DNA of 64,000 bases from Pseudomonas sp. L5B5 (GCF_020520285.1 NZ_CP084742.1:2480001-2544000); one strand, 5' to 3'. Positions 35,911-44,965 are shown, numbered from the stretch's first letter. Numbers and translations are program-made. The notes: generated by a model from the letters alone, not told the origin.

Positions 35911-37965
35911 ATGCCCGTACCCGCCAATGACACCAGCGCCCCGATCGCCCGCAAGGGCGATGGCGCCGATCCCTACGCCTGGCTGCAGGAGCGCGACACC
36001 GACGCGGTGCTCGACTACCTGAGGGCTGAAAACCACTATCAGGAACGCCAGCTGGCCCACCAGGCGCCCCTGCGCGAGGCCCTGTTCCAGGAAATCAGGG
36101 GGCGAATCCTCGAGACCGACCTGTCCCTGCCCTCCCCCTGGGGGCCATACCTGTATTACACCCGCACCACCGCCGGCGACGAATACCCTCGTCACTACCG
36201 CTGCCCACGTCCGGCCAACGACAGCCTGACGGTCGACGAAGAGCACGAACAACTGCTGCTCGACCCCAATGCGCTGGCCAACGGCGGGTTCTTCGCCCTG
36301 GGCGCGTTCAGCATCAGCCCTGACCACCAGCGCCTGGCCTACAGCCTCGACACCACTGGCGAGGAGATCTACACCCTGTTCGTCAAGGAACTGGCCAGCG
36401 ACAAGCTCAGCGAACTGCCGTTCGAGCAGTGCGATGGGAGCATGACCTGGGCCAACGACAGCCTGACCCTGTTTTTCGGTGAACTGGACGATACCCACCG
36501 TCCGCACAAGCTCTGGCGTTATCGCCTGGATGGCAGCACGGCCGAAGAAGTGTTCCACGAACCGGACGGGCGCTTCTTCCTGCATTGCTACCGCACCAGC
36601 TCCGAGCGCCAGTTGCTGTTGTCCCTGGGCAGCAAGACCACCAGCGAGACCTGGGCCCTGGATGCCGGGCAGCCGCACTTGCCATTCACCTGCCTGGCGC
36701 CCCGGGTCGAGGGGCATGAGTATGACGTCGACCACGGCCTGCTCGATGGGCAATGGACCTGGTTCGTGCGCAGCAACCGTGAAGGCATCAACTTTGCCCT
36801 GTACCAGGCACCGGATACCGGCAGCGTGCCGACCCAGGACGCCTGGCAGTTGCTGGTGCCCCACAATCCCGAAGTGATGCTCGACGGCGTGACCCTCAAT
36901 GCCGGGGCCATGACCCTGAGCCTGCGCGAAGGCGGACTGCCGGTCATCGAGGTGCATCCACAAGGATTGCCCAGCTACCGCGTGCAGTTGCCGGATGCCG
37001 CCTACAGCCTGCATGTGCAGAACAGCCTGGAGTTCTCCAGCGAGCGTATCCGCCTGCGCTACGAAGCCTTGAACCGCCCGGCCCAGGTCCGCCAGCTGCA
37101 ACTGGTCGATGGCGAGCAGCACGTGCTCAAGCAGACCCCGGTACTGGGCGAGTTCGATGCCGATGCCTACGTCAGCCAGCGTTTGTGGGCCACCGCGGCC
37201 GATGGCACGCGGGTGCCCATCAGCCTGGTGGTCAAGCGCGAATGCCTGGGCCGTCCCACGCCCCTCTACCTGTACGGCTACGGGGCTTATGGCGAGAGCC
37301 TCGACCCCTGGTTCTCCCACGCTCGCCTGAGCCTGCTCGACCGCGGCGTGGCCTTCGCCATCGCCCACGTGCGGGGTGGCGGCGAACTGGGCGAGGCCTG
37401 GTACCGCGCCGGCAAGCAGGAACACAAGCAGAACACCTTCGACGACTTCATCGCCTGCGCCGAACACCTGGTCGCCCAGGGCCTGACCACCTCCCGCCAG
37501 CTGGCCATCAGTGGCGGCAGCGCCGGGGGCCTGCTGATCGGCGCCGTGCTCAACCAGCGCCCCGAGCTGTTCCAGGTCGCCATTGCCGAAGTCCCGTTCG
37601 TCGATGTGCTCAACACCATGCTCGATCCGGACCTGCCGCTGACCGTCACCGAGTACGACGAATGGGGCAACCCCGAGGAACCCGAGGTCCACGCGCGCAT
37701 CAAGGCCTACGCCCCTTACGAGAACGTGCAGGCACAGGCCTACCCGGCCACGCTGGTGATCGCCGGCTACAACGACAGCCGCGTACAGTACTGGGAAGCG
37801 GCCAAGTGGGTGGCCAGGCTGCGCGCCACCAAGACCGACGACAACCTGCTGCTGCTCAAGACCGAACTGGGTGCCGGCCACGGCGGAATGAGCGGTCGCT
37901 ACCAGGGATTACGTGACGTAGCCCTCGAATATGCCTTTATCCTGAACATTCTGGACCTGGGCTGA
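35911..37965 (+). CDS. ptrB: oligopeptidase B-type prolyl-oligopeptidase family peptidase
   Basis: A 684-residue S9A serine peptidase. The N-terminal seven-blade propeller is followed by an alpha/beta hydrolase domain with the nucleophile S537 in GGSAGG, Asp D622 in GYNDSRV and His H657 in GAGHGG, the same order and spacing as oligopeptidase B of E. coli. It cleaves short peptides after basic residues in the cytoplasm. ATG at 35911 is chosen because the family similarity begins at PVPANDTSAPIA; the frame runs further upstream. A hairpin terminator follows. Confidence 0.92.
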   Translation: MPVPANDTSAPIARKGDGADPYAWLQERDTDAVLDYLRAENHYQERQLAHQAPLREALFQEIRGRILETDLSLPSPWGPYLYYTRTTAGDEYPRHYRCPRPANDSLTVDEEHEQLLLDPNALANGGFFALGAFSISPDHQRLAYSLDTTGEEIYTLFVKELASDKLSELPFEQCDGSMTWANDSLTLFFGELDDTHRPHKLWRYRLDGSTAEEVFHEPDGRFFLHCYRTSSERQLLLSLGSKTTSETWALDAGQPHLPFTCLAPRVEGHEYDVDHGLLDGQWTWFVRSNREGINFALYQAPDTGSVPTQDAWQLLVPHNPEVMLDGVTLNAGAMTLSLREGGLPVIEVHPQGLPSYRVQLPDAAYSLHVQNSLEFSSERIRLRYEALNRPAQVRQLQLVDGEQHVLKQTPVLGEFDADAYVSQRLWATAADGTRVPISLVVKRECLGRPTPLYLYGYGAYGESLDPWFSHARLSLLDRGVAFAIAHVRGGGELGEAWYRAGKQEHKQNTFDDFIACAEHLVAQGLTTSRQLAISGGSAGGLLIGAVLNQRPELFQVAIAEVPFVDVLNTMLDPDLPLTVTEYDEWGNPEEPEVHARIKAYAPYENVQAQAYPATLVIAGYNDSRVQYWEAAKWVARLRATKTDDNLLLLKTELGAGHGGMSGRYQGLRDVALEYAFILNILDLG

Positions 37966-37974
37966 GGAACTCCC

Positions 37975-38007
37975 GGCGGTGCTCCGGTCTTAAACTGGAC
38001 CACCGCC
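37975..38007 (+). terminator. hairpin after ptrB
   Basis: GGCGGTG at 37975-37981 pairs with CACCGCC at 38001-38007, extended by TCC/GGA inside. It begins 10 bp after the stop codon. No T-run follows. Confidence 0.5.
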
Positions 38008-38057
38008 GACCTGGGCTCGCGCCCGGGCCACAGCCCCAAGAAAAAGACCGTGACCCC

Positions 38058-38531
38058 ATGTCCGAACCCACTCTCCTGAACAATGAAATCCGCGACTGGC
38101 TGATGGACTGCGGCCTGTTCGACCAGTTGCTGCCCGCCGACTTCAATGCTGCCGCCGGGTACTTCAGCATCAACAGCATCGCCAAGGGCGATGTGATCTT
38201 TCATGAAGGCGATGCCGGCAGCTTCATGTGCATCATCCACAGTGGCCAGGTGGCCGTGCAGAAACGCGGCCATGACGGCCAGCTCGTCAGTGTCGCTACC
38301 CTGCGCAGCGGGCGGGCCTTCGGTGAAATGGCGGTGCTCGATGGCGAGCGACGCTCGGCCACCTGCGTGGCCGCCAGCGATTGCCAGTTGCTCAACCTGG
38401 GCAAGGACTCCCTGGAGAAAATGCTCGGCGACGCGCCGAAAATCGCCGCCAAGATCATCCGTGCCCTGGCGGTTTCACTGTCCAGGCGCCTGCGCATGGC
38501 CGACGGCCAGTTGCTCGCGCAGCAGTTCTAA
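38058..38531 (+). CDS. cyclic-nucleotide-binding domain protein
   Basis: A 157-residue protein that is essentially one CNB domain: beta-roll strands (GDVIFHEGDAGSFMCIIHSG QVAV region) and the phosphate-binding cassette FGEMAVLDGERRSATCVA, which keeps the Gly-Glu and Arg positions needed for cAMP or cGMP binding. There is no helix-turn-helix, kinase or channel part, so it should act as a stand-alone ligand-binding or scaffold protein. Its partner is unknown. The gene is single, between ptrB and a REPIN. Confidence 0.85.
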   Translation: MSEPTLLNNEIRDWLMDCGLFDQLLPADFNAAAGYFSINSIAKGDVIFHEGDAGSFMCIIHSGQVAVQKRGHDGQLVSVATLRSGRAFGEMAVLDGERRSATCVAASDCQLLNLGKDSLEKMLGDAPKIAAKIIRALAVSLSRRLRMADGQLLAQQF

Positions 38532-38540
38532 CCGACAACC

Positions 38541-38661
38541 TGTGGCGAGGGAGCCTGTTCCCGCTGGGTGGCGGAGCCGCCCCCGGCTTCAACCGTCACA
38601 TCGTGGGGTCCCGTTGATGCGGCCGCTGCGTGGCCGAGCGGGAGCAAGCTCGCTCGCCACA
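38541..38661. repeat. REPIN: two inverted REP sequences
   Basis: TGTGGCGAGGGAGCCTGTTC at 38541-38560 and its inverted partner GAGCAAGCTCGCTCGCCACA at 38642-38661 bracket a 120-bp unit. This is the GTGGCGAGGGAGC REP class of P. fluorescens-group genomes; a single copy is at 40201-40241. Confidence 0.85.
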
Positions 38662-38678
38662 GAAACCCGCTACATCCG

Positions 38679-38990
38679 TCAACCCTGAACCTTGGGTTTG
38701 TTGTCGTTCTGCTCCAGCCCCGGCAGGGTCTGGTCCTTGGGCGGCTTGGGCATGTCGATGGGCGGCAGCAACGGCGCGCTGCCACTGCTGCCGGCTTTCG
38801 GGGTACTGGGCGGGGTCACTTGCGGATAGGGGGTCGGTGTGGCGGTTCCCGGCGTGCCCAGGGTCGGCGTCGGCGTGACCACCGGGGCGCTCTGCGGCTC
38901 GTCGGCCAAAGCCGGGCCAGCACTGAGCGCCAGGGTAGCGGTGAGGGCGAGCGCCGCCTGGGCAATCACCGTTAGAATAGTGCGCTTCAT
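38679..38990 (-). CDS. small secreted proline/threonine-rich protein
   Basis: A 103-residue protein with a Sec signal peptide (about residues 1-29, ending SAGPALA) and a mature part rich in Pro and Thr: PVVTPTPTLGTPGTATPTPY and PPIDMPKPPKDQTLPGLEQN. Such a sequence is likely unstructured, a spacer or cell-envelope linker. ATG at 38990 is preferred with GGAG upstream; another ATG four codons earlier is possible. It is divergent from the spermidine-synthase-like gene. Function unknown. Confidence 0.7.
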   Translation of the reverse strand: MKRTILTVIAQAALALTATLALSAGPALADEPQSAPVVTPTPTLGTPGTATPTPYPQVTPPSTPKAGSSGSAPLLPPIDMPKPPKDQTLPGLEQNDNKPKVQG

Positions 38991-39065
38991 CAATGGCTCC
39001 ATTGCTATTGTCTGGCATCAGGCTACTCCCAACCGGGGCGTTTTGCCTTCCTCAATGAGATCTCC

Positions 39066-39752
39066 ATGAAACGTTTCGTACTGCTGGACACTACTGCGAT
39101 TCCTGAAAACGGCGGTGCCTTGTGCCTGTTCGAATACGGTGAGGATTTCGTCATCAAGATCCAGGGCGGCGACGGCGGCCAATTGATGAACACGCGCATG
39201 CACGGCTCCGAAGATGCCCTGGCGCAGATCCCTTGCAGCAAGGTCGCCGGGCGCCCCAACTCGCGAGTGCTGATCGGCGGCCTGGGCATGGGCTTCACCC
39301 TGGCCGCGGCTCTCAAGCACCTGGGCAAGAGCGCCGAAGTGGTGGTCGCCGAGCTGGTACCCGGGGTGGTGGAATGGAACCGTGGCCCGCTCGGCGAAAA
39401 GTCCGGCCGGCCGCTGCTGGACCCACGCACGGTGATCCGCCTGGAGGACGTGGCCAAGGTCCTGCAGGCCGAGCCCCAGGGTTTCGACGCGATCATGCTG
39501 GACGTCGACAACGGTCCCGAAGGCTTGACCCAGAAAGCCAACAGCTGGCTCTACTCCAGCGCCGGCCTGGCTGCCTGCGCCCGAGCCCTGCGCCCCAAGG
39601 GCATACTTGCGGTGTGGTCGGCCAGCGCCGACCGGCAGTTCTCCGAGCGCCTGCGCAAGGCCGGCTTCAAGGCCGAGGAAGTACAGGTCTTCGCCCATGG
39701 CAATCGCGGCACCCGGCACACCATCTGGATTGCCGAGAAGCTCAAGGCCTGA
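39066..39752 (+). CDS. spermidine-synthase-like SAM-dependent protein
   Basis: A 228-residue Rossmann protein with the motif I stretch RVLIGGLGMGFTLAAALKHL and an acidic ribose contact in VVVAELVPGVVEWN, followed by FDAIMLDVDNGPEGLTQ. This is the spermidine-synthase fold, but the N-terminal domain is short and the conserved catalytic Asp-x-x-Asp is only partly kept, so polyamine synthesis is not assured. Relatives are annotated as spermine/spermidine synthase domain proteins. It precedes yajD with a 49-bp gap. Confidence 0.75.
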   Translation: MKRFVLLDTTAIPENGGALCLFEYGEDFVIKIQGGDGGQLMNTRMHGSEDALAQIPCSKVAGRPNSRVLIGGLGMGFTLAAALKHLGKSAEVVVAELVPGVVEWNRGPLGEKSGRPLLDPRTVIRLEDVAKVLQAEPQGFDAIMLDVDNGPEGLTQKANSWLYSSAGLAACARALRPKGILAVWSASADRQFSERLRKAGFKAEEVQVFAHGNRGTRHTIWIAEKLKA

Positions 39753-39801
39753 GCTAAACTTTATCCATTACCGTCATTAGTCCTTCTACAAAGGTGAACC
39801 C

Positions 39802-40179
39802 ATGAGTTCGTCCACTCCCCCGTCCAACACCGCCAAGCTGGACCGTATCCTTGCCGACGCCCAGCGCGACCGGGAAATGGGCTATCGCGACAAGGCGTTG
39901 AAAATGTACCCGCACGTCTGTGGCCGCTGCGCCCGGGAGTTCTCCGGCAAGCGCCTGAGCGAGCTGACCGTGCATCACCGCGACCACAACCACGACAACA
40001 ACCCCCAGGACGGCTCCAACTGGGAGCTGCTGTGCCTGTACTGCCATGACAACGAGCACTCGCGCTACACCGACCAGCAGTACTTCGGCGAAGGCTCCCT
40101 GAGCACCCCGAAGGTCGCCAAGGCGACCCACAACCCCTTCGCGGCCCTGGCCGGACTGATGAACAAAGACCCGGAGTGA
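39802..40179 (+). CDS. yajD: HNH nuclease YajD
   Basis: A 125-residue protein with CGRCAREFSG, VHHRDHNHDNNPQDGSNWEL and CLYCHDNEH, giving two zinc-binding CxxC pairs and the H-N-H catalytic core. The length agrees with YajD of E. coli. The biological role is not established; it may act in nucleic-acid repair. AAGGTG precedes ATG at 39802. Confidence 0.9.
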   Translation: MSSSTPPSNTAKLDRILADAQRDREMGYRDKALKMYPHVCGRCAREFSGKRLSELTVHHRDHNHDNNPQDGSNWELLCLYCHDNEHSRYTDQQYFGEGSLSTPKVAKATHNPFAALAGLMNKDPE

Positions 40180-40200
40180 GCGTCGGCGGCCGAGCACATT

Positions 40201-40241
40201 GTGGCGAGGGAGCTTGCTCCCGTTCGGCTGCAAGGCAGCCG
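40201..40241. repeat. single REP element
   Basis: GTGGCGAGGGAGCTTGCTCC followed by CGTTCGGCTGC and a pairing GGCAGCCG. It is the same class as the REPIN at 38541-38661 and lies 22 bp after the yajD stop. Confidence 0.8.
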
Positions 40242-40363
40242 TGAAGCCTATGTTCCCGGCCGACCTGCTACACCTCATTGGCCGCTGCCTGGCGTGCTGC
40301 GCGCTCCAGCGCGAACAAGTTTCCTCGTCATAACAAGCCCCCCCGAGCCGTGGGCAATCCCCG

Positions 40364-40369
40364 TATAAT
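40364..40369 (+). promoter_or_regulatory. -10 element of the TrmH-like gene
   Basis: A perfect TATAAT lies 29 bp before the GTG start codon. No good -35 box is seen 17 bp upstream of it. Confidence 0.5.
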
Positions 40370-40397
40370 CGCGCTTTTTCTCCAAGGCTCCTCGCTC

Positions 40398-40865
40398 GTG
40401 GCAAACAAAAGGTACAGCTGCATCGGTTTGTATAACCCCAAGTCGCCGGAGAACGTGGGTTCGGTAATGCGCGCCGCCGGCTGCTATGGCGTCGCCTCGG
40501 TGTTCTACACCGGAAAGCGCTACGAGCGTGCTCGCGATTTCGTCACTGATACCAAGAAGGTCCACCAGGACATCCCGCTGATCGGCATCGACGACCTGAA
40601 GAAGATCCTCCCCCTGGGCTGCATCCCCGTTGCCGTGGAACTGGTCGAAGGTGCCCGCCCGCTGCCCGAATACACCCATCCGGACCGTGCCCTGTATATC
40701 TTTGGCCCGGAGGACGGCTCCCTGGACAAGGAGATCCGCGACTGGTGCGAAGACGTGATCTACATCCCCACCCACGGTTGCATGAACCTGGCAGCCACGG
40801 TCAACGTGGTGCTCTACGACCGCCTGGCCAAGGGCAACAACACCCGCTCCGGCCCCAAGTACTGA
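40398..40865 (+). CDS. TrmH-family (SpoU) RNA 2'-O-methyltransferase
   Basis: A 155-residue SPOUT enzyme. The trefoil-knot motifs are present: motif 1 GLYNPKSPENVGSVMRAAGC with the catalytic-side Asn-Arg, motif 2 ALYIFGPEDGSLDKE and motif 3 IYIPTHGCMNLAATVNVVLY. It methylates ribose in tRNA or rRNA using SAM; the target base is unknown. The start is GTG at 40398 (VANKRYSCIGLYN), since the frame upstream is non-coding REP and promoter DNA. Confidence 0.88.
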   Translation: MANKRYSCIGLYNPKSPENVGSVMRAAGCYGVASVFYTGKRYERARDFVTDTKKVHQDIPLIGIDDLKKILPLGCIPVAVELVEGARPLPEYTHPDRALYIFGPEDGSLDKEIRDWCEDVIYIPTHGCMNLAATVNVVLYDRLAKGNNTRSGPKY

Positions 40866-40948
40866 ATCATCTGCGCCCAATGCCCGGGAACCGTCGGGGT
40901 CCCGGCGCAGTCAGCCCTATATCACCCACCTCCCCAAGGAGACAGATC

Positions 40949-41323
40949 ATGAGCGAGCGCAAACAACTGCAGACTATCGAGTCGACCCCGTTCCAGAGCC
41001 GTCCACAACAGAATGTCCAGGGCTGGGAGCGCATCGGCTCACTGGCCGGCGGCGTGGTGATGATGGGCAAGGGCCTGCGCCGTGGTGGCGTGTTCGGCCT
41101 GGTCCAGGTAGCCATCGGCGGCGTGGCCCTGGCCCGCGGGATCACCGGGCACAGCTCGGCCAAGAGTCTGCTGGAGAAGAGCCGCCAGGACATGCAGGAC
41201 GTGCGAACCAGGATCGAACGTGCCGCAAGCGAACTGCGCGACCTCAAGGCCAATGCCGATGCTGCCGGACGCACGACCCCGGCCGCCGAAGCAGTGGCCA
41301 AGTCCCCGCAAGCCAAAGGCTGA
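40949..41323 (+). CDS. small membrane-associated protein (DUF2892-like)
   Basis: A 124-residue protein with a glycine-rich hydrophobic hairpin (IGSLAGGVVMMGKGLRRGGV then FGLVQVAIGGVALARGI) and a C-terminal helix rich in charged residues with heptad-like spacing (EKSRQDMQDVRTRIERAASE). The first part resembles DUF2892/YgaP-type membrane hairpins. AAGGAG lies before ATG at 40949. Function unknown. It is convergent with the gluzincin-like gene, 8 bp away. Confidence 0.7.
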   Translation: MSERKQLQTIESTPFQSRPQQNVQGWERIGSLAGGVVMMGKGLRRGGVFGLVQVAIGGVALARGITGHSSAKSLLEKSRQDMQDVRTRIERAASELRDLKANADAAGRTTPAAEAVAKSPQAKG

Positions 41324-41331
41324 GCCACGGC

Positions 41332-42567
41332 TCAGCGCAGGAGCGGGTTGTCCAGGACGCGGGACGACTCGCCCAGCACACTCTCGCTCAACTGGATGAA
41401 TTGGGCGGTGCTGACGCGTTCCAGGCGCATCGCCGCTTGCAGTACGTCATCCAGCGAACGCTTGTTGCGGGTCTTCAGGCGAATCTCCCGGTCCAGCTCC
41501 TGCAACAGCAGCACGGCACGGGCCACCGTTGCGGCGTCCACCTGCTCGCCGCGCAGGCTCACGACCTTCTGCCCCTGGCGCACCAGGCGCTTGTGCAGGA
41601 CCTGGTAGCGCTCGTCGCTGATGCCGCCAGCGCGACGCAACAATTCAATGGCGTAGTACTCGGCCAGTCCTTCGCTGATCCAGTCGCTGTGCTGGCTGTC
41701 GTTGATCCGTGACAGGGACTGCACCAGCTCGCGCAGCAGCGGGCTGCTGCCGCTTTCACTGATCAGCGGCAGGCGGCTGTGCAGGTACAGCGAGTCGCGA
41801 CCGGCCAGGCTGCCCCGCCACATCGGATCGCTGGCGCCGACGATCAGCAGCTTGCCCGGCTGGCGTGGAAAGACGGCCTGCACCTGGGGCCAGACAAAGG
41901 TCAGCAGGGTCAGGATGTCCATGCGCCGCATGCCCTGGCCCAGGGGCGACACCACACTGACCTCGGTAGATCCAAGGCGGGTCCGCCGGCTGCCCAGGTT
42001 GCCGGCGAGCATCCAGCCGGTGGGGCGATCGAACAGTCGCTCGGGGTTGTCGATGCGAAAGCGCTGCTTGCCGACACGTGGCCAGGCGGTCTCGACGCTC
42101 TTCCAGCCGCTGGGCAGTTCAACCTCCAGGCGTGCCATCAACTCGATGCCATCCTGCTGGTCGAGCCGGGCCGGCGGCACCAGCGTCTCGCCGCGCAGCA
42201 AGGCCCAGTTGGCATTGCTGCGACTGTCGTAGCTGCCCTTCTTCGGGCTATGGCTCAGGCGCACGCGGTAGCTCAGGCTCGCCTGGCCGCTGGCCGGGCG
42301 CCAGGTGCCGCGCCGCCCACCCGACTCGCCAGCCACCGCTTGCCACTGGCCGTCGGCCTTGAAGTCGCTGTAGTCGCCATCCTTGCCCAGGTCGAAATCC
42401 AGGCTGCGCAGCGCAGCGCCATCGGCCAGGATCAGGCGTACTTCGGCCTGGTCGCTCTGGGGCAGGAAACGTACGTGATAATCCAGGTCGACTTTTTTCG
42501 CCGCGAACGCCGACAGCGTCATTCCCAGCATCGCCACGGCCAGCGCCAGCTTCGCCCCCACCCTCAT
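41332..42567 (-). CDS. secreted gluzincin (M61/M1)-like protein with degenerate zinc site
   Basis: A 411-residue exported protein. Residues 1-23 are a signal peptide ending SAFAA. The C-terminal region contains LLRELVQSL (R279-E-L-V-Q283) then SDWISEGLAEYYAIEL with E299, which is exactly where gluzincin peptidases have HExxH and the third-ligand Glu in W-x-x-E-G. Here both zinc-binding histidines are replaced (H to R and H to Q) while the two glutamates remain, so it is likely without peptidase activity. The N-terminal half is beta-rich, as in M61 enzymes. AAGGAG precedes ATG at 42567. It lies alone between the DUF2892-like gene and ycgN. Confidence 0.65.
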   Translation of the reverse strand: MRVGAKLALAVAMLGMTLSAFAAKKVDLDYHVRFLPQSDQAEVRLILADGAALRSLDFDLGKDGDYSDFKADGQWQAVAGESGGRRGTWRPASGQASLSYRVRLSHSPKKGSYDSRSNANWALLRGETLVPPARLDQQDGIELMARLEVELPSGWKSVETAWPRVGKQRFRIDNPERLFDRPTGWMLAGNLGSRRTRLGSTEVSVVSPLGQGMRRMDILTLLTFVWPQVQAVFPRQPGKLLIVGASDPMWRGSLAGRDSLYLHSRLPLISESGSSPLLRELVQSLSRINDSQHSDWISEGLAEYYAIELLRRAGGISDERYQVLHKRLVRQGQKVVSLRGEQVDAATVARAVLLLQELDREIRLKTRNKRSLDDVLQAAMRLERVSTAQFIQLSESVLGESSRVLDNPLLR

Positions 42568-42659
42568 ACACACTCCTTGCTTGAGATGCTGCCTGCGAGC
42601 TGTTGCGCTCAGCTCATGTGGCGTTGAACAGCCCGACTCGCCCAGGCGAGCGGAGCGCC

Positions 42660-43109
42660 TCAGCCCGCGCGGAAGATCAGGTGGTCTTCCCAATCGTCTT
42701 CCGCCACGCTGCCCTCGGCGAGCATGCGCCCGGACTGGGAAATCCGCTCGTGGTGCACCGCATCGTGATCACCGCACACCAGGTGGTGCCAGAGCGGCAG
42801 GTCCTTGCCTTCGCTCACCAGGCGATAACCGCAGGTGGGCGGCAGCCACTTGAACTCGTCGGCCTTGCCCGGGGTGAGCTGGATGCAATCGGGCACCGAC
42901 TCGCGCCGGTTGGGGTAATCGCTGCACTGGCAGGTCTTGAGGTCCAGCAGCTTGCAGGCGATGCGCGTGTAATAGACGCTGTTGTCGTCTTCATCCTCGA
43001 GCTTTTGCAAGCAGCACAGGCCGCAGCCATCGCACAAAGACTCCCATTCCTGCTGGTCGAGTTGTTCGAGGGTCTTGCGTATCCAGAAAGGTTCGACTTT
43101 GGCGGCCAT
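42660..43109 (-). CDS. YcgN-family cysteine-cluster protein (UPF0260)
   Basis: A 149-residue protein with the metal-binding cysteine cluster [11 protein letters not shown] and a second set at [28 protein letters not shown] and [10 protein letters not shown]. This is the YcgN / UPF0260 family, thought to bind an iron-sulfur cluster or zinc; the function is unproven. The arrangement is complete and of normal length. Confidence 0.9.
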   Translation of the reverse strand: MAAKVEPFWIRKTLEQLDQQEWESLCDGCGLCCLQKLEDEDDNSVYYTRIACKLLDLKTCQCSDYPNRRESVPDCIQLTPGKADEFKWLPPTCGYRLVSEGKDLPLWHHLVCGDHDAVHHERISQSGRMLAEGSVAEDDWEDHLIFRAG

Positions 43110-43380
43110 GGCTCAAGCATCAGTATCCGAGGGTGAAAAGGCCGCCAGTCTAGTGCCGAAGACCCGGCGGGCCAAGCACTGGCGACTGCCGGTAGCCCAG
43201 GGCTTGCCAGCCGCCAGTGGGCACAGTAGCTTTGCTCCCCGGACCGACCCACGCCCGGGTGCCATCGACGCCCTACCGCGTCGTACCCGGAGCACCCCAC
43301 GGGTCAGGAAAACCCCTCCGCCCAGCCCAACTGCGCCTGCCGGTTATTCCATTTTCCCCAACGTTGTCTGGAGTCTTTGC

Positions 43381-43974
43381 ATGAGCGCCAATCCTCGCGT
43401 TGCCGACTACGCCATCCACCCGCAATTCACCCAGCGCTGGTCGCCACGGGCCTTCACCGGCGAAAGCATCCCCGAAGAAACCCTGCTGAGCTTCTTCGAA
43501 GCCGCGCGCTGGGCGCCCTCAGCCTACAACTCGCAACCCTGGCGTTTTCTCTACGCCCGGCGCGACACGCCGAACTGGGAACGTTTCCTGGGTCTGCTCA
43601 ACGAGTTCAATCGAGGCTGGGCCCAGCATGCCTCGGCACTGGTGATCGTGATCTCCAAGACCACCTTCGCCGCCCCTGGCGCCAGCGAGGAAACCCCGGC
43701 CCTGTGGCACACCTTCGACACTGGCTCGGCCTGGGGCCACCTGGCGTTGCAGGCCAGCCTCAGCGGCTGGCACACCCACGGCATGGCCGGCTTCGATCAG
43801 GAACTGACCCGCAAGGAGCTGAAGATTCCCGAAGGTTATGCGCTGCACGCAGCCGTGGCCGTGGGCAAGCTGGGAGACAAGGCGACCCTGGCCGACTACC
43901 TGCAAGCCCGTGAAGCACCGAGCCCACGCCGCCCCCTGAGCGAAACCGTCGCCGAAGGCGATTTCAACCTCTGA
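43381..43974 (+). CDS. nitroreductase-family flavoprotein
   Basis: A 197-residue FMN-binding oxidoreductase: SPRAFTGESIPEETLLSFFE and the FMN loop ARWAPSAYNSQPWRFLYARR are at the N-terminus, and the dimer-interface helix SAWGHLALQASLSGWHTHGM follows. It lacks the C-terminal extension of large nitroreductases. It should use NAD(P)H to reduce a nitro compound, quinone or enone; the physiological substrate is unknown. ATG at 43381 is used because similarity begins here and GGAG lies upstream. Confidence 0.88.
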   Translation: MSANPRVADYAIHPQFTQRWSPRAFTGESIPEETLLSFFEAARWAPSAYNSQPWRFLYARRDTPNWERFLGLLNEFNRGWAQHASALVIVISKTTFAAPGASEETPALWHTFDTGSAWGHLALQASLSGWHTHGMAGFDQELTRKELKIPEGYALHAAVAVGKLGDKATLADYLQAREAPSPRRPLSETVAEGDFNL

Positions 43975-43988
43975 AACCTCAAGCGGCA

Positions 43989-44013
43989 AGCGGCAAGATA
44001 GGCGCTTGCCGCT
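43989..44013. terminator. bidirectional hairpin between nitroreductase and ghrA-like genes
   Basis: AGCGGCAAG at 43989-43997 is perfectly inverted to CTTGCCGCT at 44005-44013. Both genes end towards it. The sequence belongs to the same GGCAAGC/GCTTGCC family as 12715-12794 and 50394-50468. Confidence 0.65.
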
Positions 44014-44020
44014 CAGCCTT

Positions 44021-44953
44021 TCAGTAACCCCGGGCGAAATCCACGTCGCCGCGCAGGGGTTGCCCTTCCTGATAGGCCCGCAGGTTTTCCACGAACAACT
44101 GCACCATCAGCTCCGGCGAGGTGGGGGCCGAGCTGTGGCCCGTCAGCAGCAGGCCCCAGGCCGTCCAGAACGGATGCCGTTGCGGCAAGGGTTCCTGGCG
44201 ACAGACGTCGATCACCGCACCGGCCAGGTCCCCGTCCTTGAGCGCCTGCACCAGGTCCGCGTCGACCACCGAGACCCCACGGCCAACGTTGATGAACAGC
44301 CCGCTGGACTTGAACTGCTTGAACAGCGCCGCATCGTACAGATCATGGGTGCTGGGGGTGTTGGGCAGCAGGTTGACCACGTAATCCATCTCGCCCACCA
44401 GCCGCCCCAGATCCTCCAGGCCGGCCACCTCGACAAAGGGCGCCTGCTCCCGGGCCTGGCTGGCGATGCCGTACAGCTTGACGCCGAATGGCACCAGGAA
44501 CTGTGCCACGCTCTGGCCGATGTCTCCGGTGCCGACGATCAGCACCTTGCGCCCCACCAGGCTCTGGCCCAGGCGGTTGTCCCACTTGCGCTCCACCTGG
44601 CTGACCAGTCGCGCCAGCACTTCGCGTTCATGGCCCAGGATGTAGGTCAGTACGTATTCGGCCATCACCTGGCCGAAAATCCCCACGGCCCGGGTCAGGC
44701 GGTAATGCCGAGGCAGGCCATCGGCCAGCAGCGGAGTGATGCCGGCCCAGGTCGACTGCAGCCACTGGGGCTGGTGCCCCTGGCGCAACAGGGTGGCCAG
44801 CAGATCCGGCTGGCCCAGCCAGACCGGGCAGTCCGTCGCCAGGCGAGCCAGTTCGGCGGAGTCGCCGCTGGTCAGTACATCCAGGTCCGGGGCCGCCTGA
44901 CGCAGCAGGCGGGCATAAACAGCGTGATCGTGTTCGGCAATCAGAACGCGCAT
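44021..44953 (-). CDS. D-2-hydroxyacid dehydrogenase, glyoxylate/hydroxypyruvate reductase A-like
   Basis: A 310-residue NAD(P)-dependent enzyme of the GhrA branch. The nucleotide site is VLIVGTGDIGQSVAQFL, the arginine of the active site sits in INVGRGVSVVDADLV, and the final histidine region is GHSSAPTSPELMV (the family's Glu and His are in the preceding stretch). It should reduce glyoxylate or hydroxypyruvate. It stands just below the rnd-ycgL terminator and is oriented the same way. Confidence 0.87.
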   Translation of the reverse strand: MRVLIAEHDHAVYARLLRQAAPDLDVLTSGDSAELARLATDCPVWLGQPDLLATLLRQGHQPQWLQSTWAGITPLLADGLPRHYRLTRAVGIFGQVMAEYVLTYILGHEREVLARLVSQVERKWDNRLGQSLVGRKVLIVGTGDIGQSVAQFLVPFGVKLYGIASQAREQAPFVEVAGLEDLGRLVGEMDYVVNLLPNTPSTHDLYDAALFKQFKSSGLFINVGRGVSVVDADLVQALKDGDLAGAVIDVCRQEPLPQRHPFWTAWGLLLTGHSSAPTSPELMVQLFVENLRAYQEGQPLRGDVDFARGY

Positions 44954-44965
44954 GGTTCAAACCTT

